DNA from: JBFYKJ01 sp041306005
GTDB taxonomy: Archaea > Altiarchaeota > Altiarchaeia > JAFGQM01
NCBI GenBank assembly: GCA_041306005.1
Contig: JBFYKJ010000112.1
Span: 1 to 7,404 of the forward strand
DNA length: 7,404 bases
Reading direction: 5' to 3'
Positions 6,112 through 7,404 of the stretch are shown piece by piece (within the stretch, counting starts at the first letter, position 1; each line of letters opens with the position of its first letter). Under the pieces are notes generated by a model, which worked only from the letters and a program-made list of their open reading frames with translations, was not told the origin of the DNA and did no database searches. A program made the translations under genes and the position numbers.

Positions 6112-6117
6112 GCTATT

Positions 6118-6711
6118 TCAGGTGCCTGTTTTGCCTGTTTTTGCCGTTTTTTCGCTGGGCAGCTGCGCGCCGGCTGCCCATTCGCAGAACGCGGTGAAGG
6201 ACTTAGCCCTGTGGGAGACCCTGTTCTTCATCTCCGGATCCTCGCCGAAGGTCTTTGAGTGGCCGACCGGGATGAAGATCGGGTCGTAGCCGAATCCCTT
6301 GCCGCCGCGCTTTTCCTCGGATATCGCGCCCCTGGTCTCGCCGATGAACGTCTTGAGCGCCCCGCCGCCGGTGTAAGCGACCGCCGACTTCATCACAGCC
6401 TCCCTGCCCTTGGCGCCCCTCATGAGCCTAAGGATGCCGTCAAGGCCGATAGTCTTGAAGGCGTAAGCGGAATACGGGCCGGGGAAGCCCCCGAGCGCCT
6501 CGATGAACAGCCCCGAGTCCTCGACTATCATCGGTTTTTTCACCTGCGGCCACACGTCCTTCGCGGCCTCGACGGCGACCGTCTCCAAATCGTCCTCCTG
6601 CACCTCAAAGACGTCGCAGTCGTTTTGGACAAAGGTTATCCCGTACCGCGCGCCGATCTCTTCGGCCTCCCTCATCTTCCCCTTGTTCGTGGTGACAAAG
6701 ACTATTTCCAT
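6118..6711 (-). CDS. rdgB: XTP/dITP diphosphatase (RdgB/HAM1 family)
   Basis: A 197-residue non-canonical purine NTP pyrophosphatase that hydrolyses XTP, ITP and dITP to the monophosphate plus pyrophosphate, keeping deaminated purines out of DNA and RNA. Motifs: N-terminal TTNKGK (7-12), the nucleotide/phosphate-binding start typical of the family; IVEDSGL (62-68) with the catalytic acidic residues; GGFPGPYSA (74-82); GKGFGYDPIF (137-146); and the C-terminal SHRAKSF (166-172). Length is normal for the family. The tail after about 185 is low-complexity (KTAKTGKTGT), encoded by near-repeats of an AAAACAGGC unit. The ATG at 6711 has a TATA-like box about 38 bases upstream and little Shine-Dalgarno, consistent with a short leader. 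It follows Bud32 on the same strand with a 58-base gap. Confidence 0.94.
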   Translation of the reverse strand: MEIVFVTTNKGKMREAEEIGARYGITFVQNDCDVFEVQEDDLETVAVEAAKDVWPQVKKPMIVEDSGLFIEALGGFPGPYSAYAFKTIGLDGILRLMRGAKGREAVMKSAVAYTGGGALKTFIGETRGAISEEKRGGKGFGYDPIFIPVGHSKTFGEDPEMKNRVSHRAKSFTAFCEWAAGAQLPSEKTAKTGKTGT

Positions 6712-6744
6712 GTTTTACAGCGATGCCAGCTTTAGACAGTCTGC

Positions 6745-6753
6745 TTATATTAA
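6745..6753 (-). promoter_or_regulatory. TATA-like box of the XTP/dITP diphosphatase gene
   Basis: On the minus strand TTAATATAA lies about 34-42 bases before the diphosphatase ATG. With archaeal spacing of about 25 bases this predicts a leader of only 10-15 bases, and no GGAGG-like site is seen in that leader. The surrounding 6745-6767 is AT-rich and also follows the Bud32 stop. Confidence 0.42.
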
Positions 6754-6769
6754 TTATGTTAATTAAGGA

Positions 6770-7404
6770 CTATCCGGCCCCTTGCAGGTATCTGCCCCTC
6801 TTCTCGGCGACTTCTAGCCGTTTAAGGACCTCAGATTTCCCGTATCCCTTGAGCACGCTTTCCCATAGCTCTTTAAACCTGCCCGAGTGATTGGCATTAA
6901 GCGCTTTCTTAAGCAGAAGCAGGTCCGTTGCCTTGTCCTCGACCCCGCTGCTCGTGAACCCGAGGCCGAAGTCTATGAAGTAGAGTTCGCCCCCCTCATT
7001 GATTATATTAGACGTTGTAAGGTCGCCGTGGATTATACCGGCGTCGTGGAGCTTCCTTACAAGCCCGCCCATCTCGGTTGCTAGGGCGGGCCCCTTCTCG
7101 ATCACTTTATAGAGCGGCTGCCCGTCGATATACGACATGACTATCTTGTACTCGTTCTCAAGGACCTTTATCACCTTTGGGGTCGAGACTCCCGCGGCCC
7201 TGGCCGAGTTAAGAAGCCTGGGCTCCCTCGCCGTCCGGGACTTCCGTATCTTTTCGTCGATCTCGGGTATCCTATACGCCTTCCTGACCCTCTCTTTGGT
7301 CAGCTCCTTTCGCCCGCCCACGCCCTTTAGCGTCAGCACCGCTTCCGCCCCCCTCCACTTGTTCGGAGTCTTTGGCTCGTTCTTCTCCCGGGCTTTCGAG
7401 ATCG
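6770..7404 (-). CDS. bud32: Bud32 (KEOPS kinase/ATPase), N-terminus beyond the window
   Basis: The frame is open to the right edge; 210 residues are visible (numbered from 7402). A GTG at 7339 lies inside the conserved start of the fold and is not the true start. Bud32 is the small atypical kinase of KEOPS, which makes the N6-threonylcarbamoyl group on A37 of ANN-decoding tRNAs with Kae1, Cgi121 and Pcc1. Motifs: WRGAEAVL (16-23, the nucleotide-binding start), LTK (K36, probable ATP lysine), the basic RKAYRIPEIDEKIRK segment, REPRLL (E60), catalytic loop HGDLTTSN (125-132, D127 and N132), FIDFGLG (D144, metal-binding), VEDKATDLLLLKKAL, and a basic RGRYLQ tail. Residues 1-15 (SKAREKNEPKTPNK-like) could be a linker, so this may be the end of a Kae1-Bud32 fusion; a stand-alone gene is the alternative. 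Confidence 0.92.
   Translation of the reverse strand, partial: ISKAREKNEPKTPNKWRGAEAVLTLKGVGGRKELTKERVRKAYRIPEIDEKIRKSRTAREPRLLNSARAAGVSTPKVIKVLENEYKIVMSYIDGQPLYKVIEKGPALATEMGGLVRKLHDAGIIHGDLTTSNIINEGGELYFIDFGLGFTSSGVEDKATDLLLLKKALNANHSGRFKELWESVLKGYGKSEVLKRLEVAEKRGRYLQGAG

Noticed and set aside
1..7404. CRISPR arrays, insertion sequences, rRNA
   Set aside because: No regularly spaced direct repeats, transposase-like proteins, terminal inverted repeats of IS type or rRNA segments were seen.

Overview
The window looks like archaeal DNA. The evidence is a tRNA-Asp gene with no encoded CCA end, a Bud32-type kinase of the KEOPS complex, TATA-like boxes instead of bacterial -35/-10 promoters, T-run terminators, and a surface protein rich in N-glycosylation sequons with the cysteine pattern often seen in secreted proteins of DPANN and related archaea. 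I cannot name the lineage from the sequence alone. Coding DNA is moderately GC-rich, while one intergenic stretch (about 4930-5215) is very AT-rich.

Layout. (1) 1-1119, plus strand: the 3' part of a membrane-anchored surface protein gene, cut by the left edge. (2) 1120-1235: a short convergent intergenic region with a hairpin/T-run terminator and an isolated TATA-like box. (3) 1236-4838, minus strand: a tight three-gene operon read right to left. It encodes ATP-grasp ligase A, ATP-grasp ligase B (4-base ATGA overlap), and a GNAT acetyltransferase fused to a KamA-type lysine 2,3-aminomutase (about 14-base overlap). (4) 4839-5243: a 405-base non-coding stretch with the operon's probable promoter and leader, a hairpin with T-runs on both strands, and eight T-tracts spaced by about one helical turn, a signature of curved DNA. 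(5) 5244-5900, minus: an FkbM-family methyltransferase. (6) 5968-6040, minus: tRNA-Asp(GTC). (7) 6118-6711, minus: XTP/dITP diphosphatase (RdgB/HAM1). (8) 6770-7404, minus: the C-terminal part of Bud32, cut by the right edge and possibly the tail of a Kae1-Bud32 fusion.

How the genes work together. The right side (Bud32, nucleotide house-cleaning enzyme, tRNA) is information-processing and housekeeping. The three-gene operon is the most interesting unit. It joins a lysine aminomutase that keeps both aspartates reported to bind the lysine side-chain amine, an acetyltransferase domain in the same polypeptide, and two divergent D-Ala-D-Ala-ligase-like enzymes. The simplest reading is a pathway that makes beta-lysine (perhaps N-acetylated, as in the archaeal osmolyte N-epsilon-acetyl-beta-lysine) and ligates it, or a related amino acid, into a small peptide-like metabolite. 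The ligases' substrates and the product are inference.
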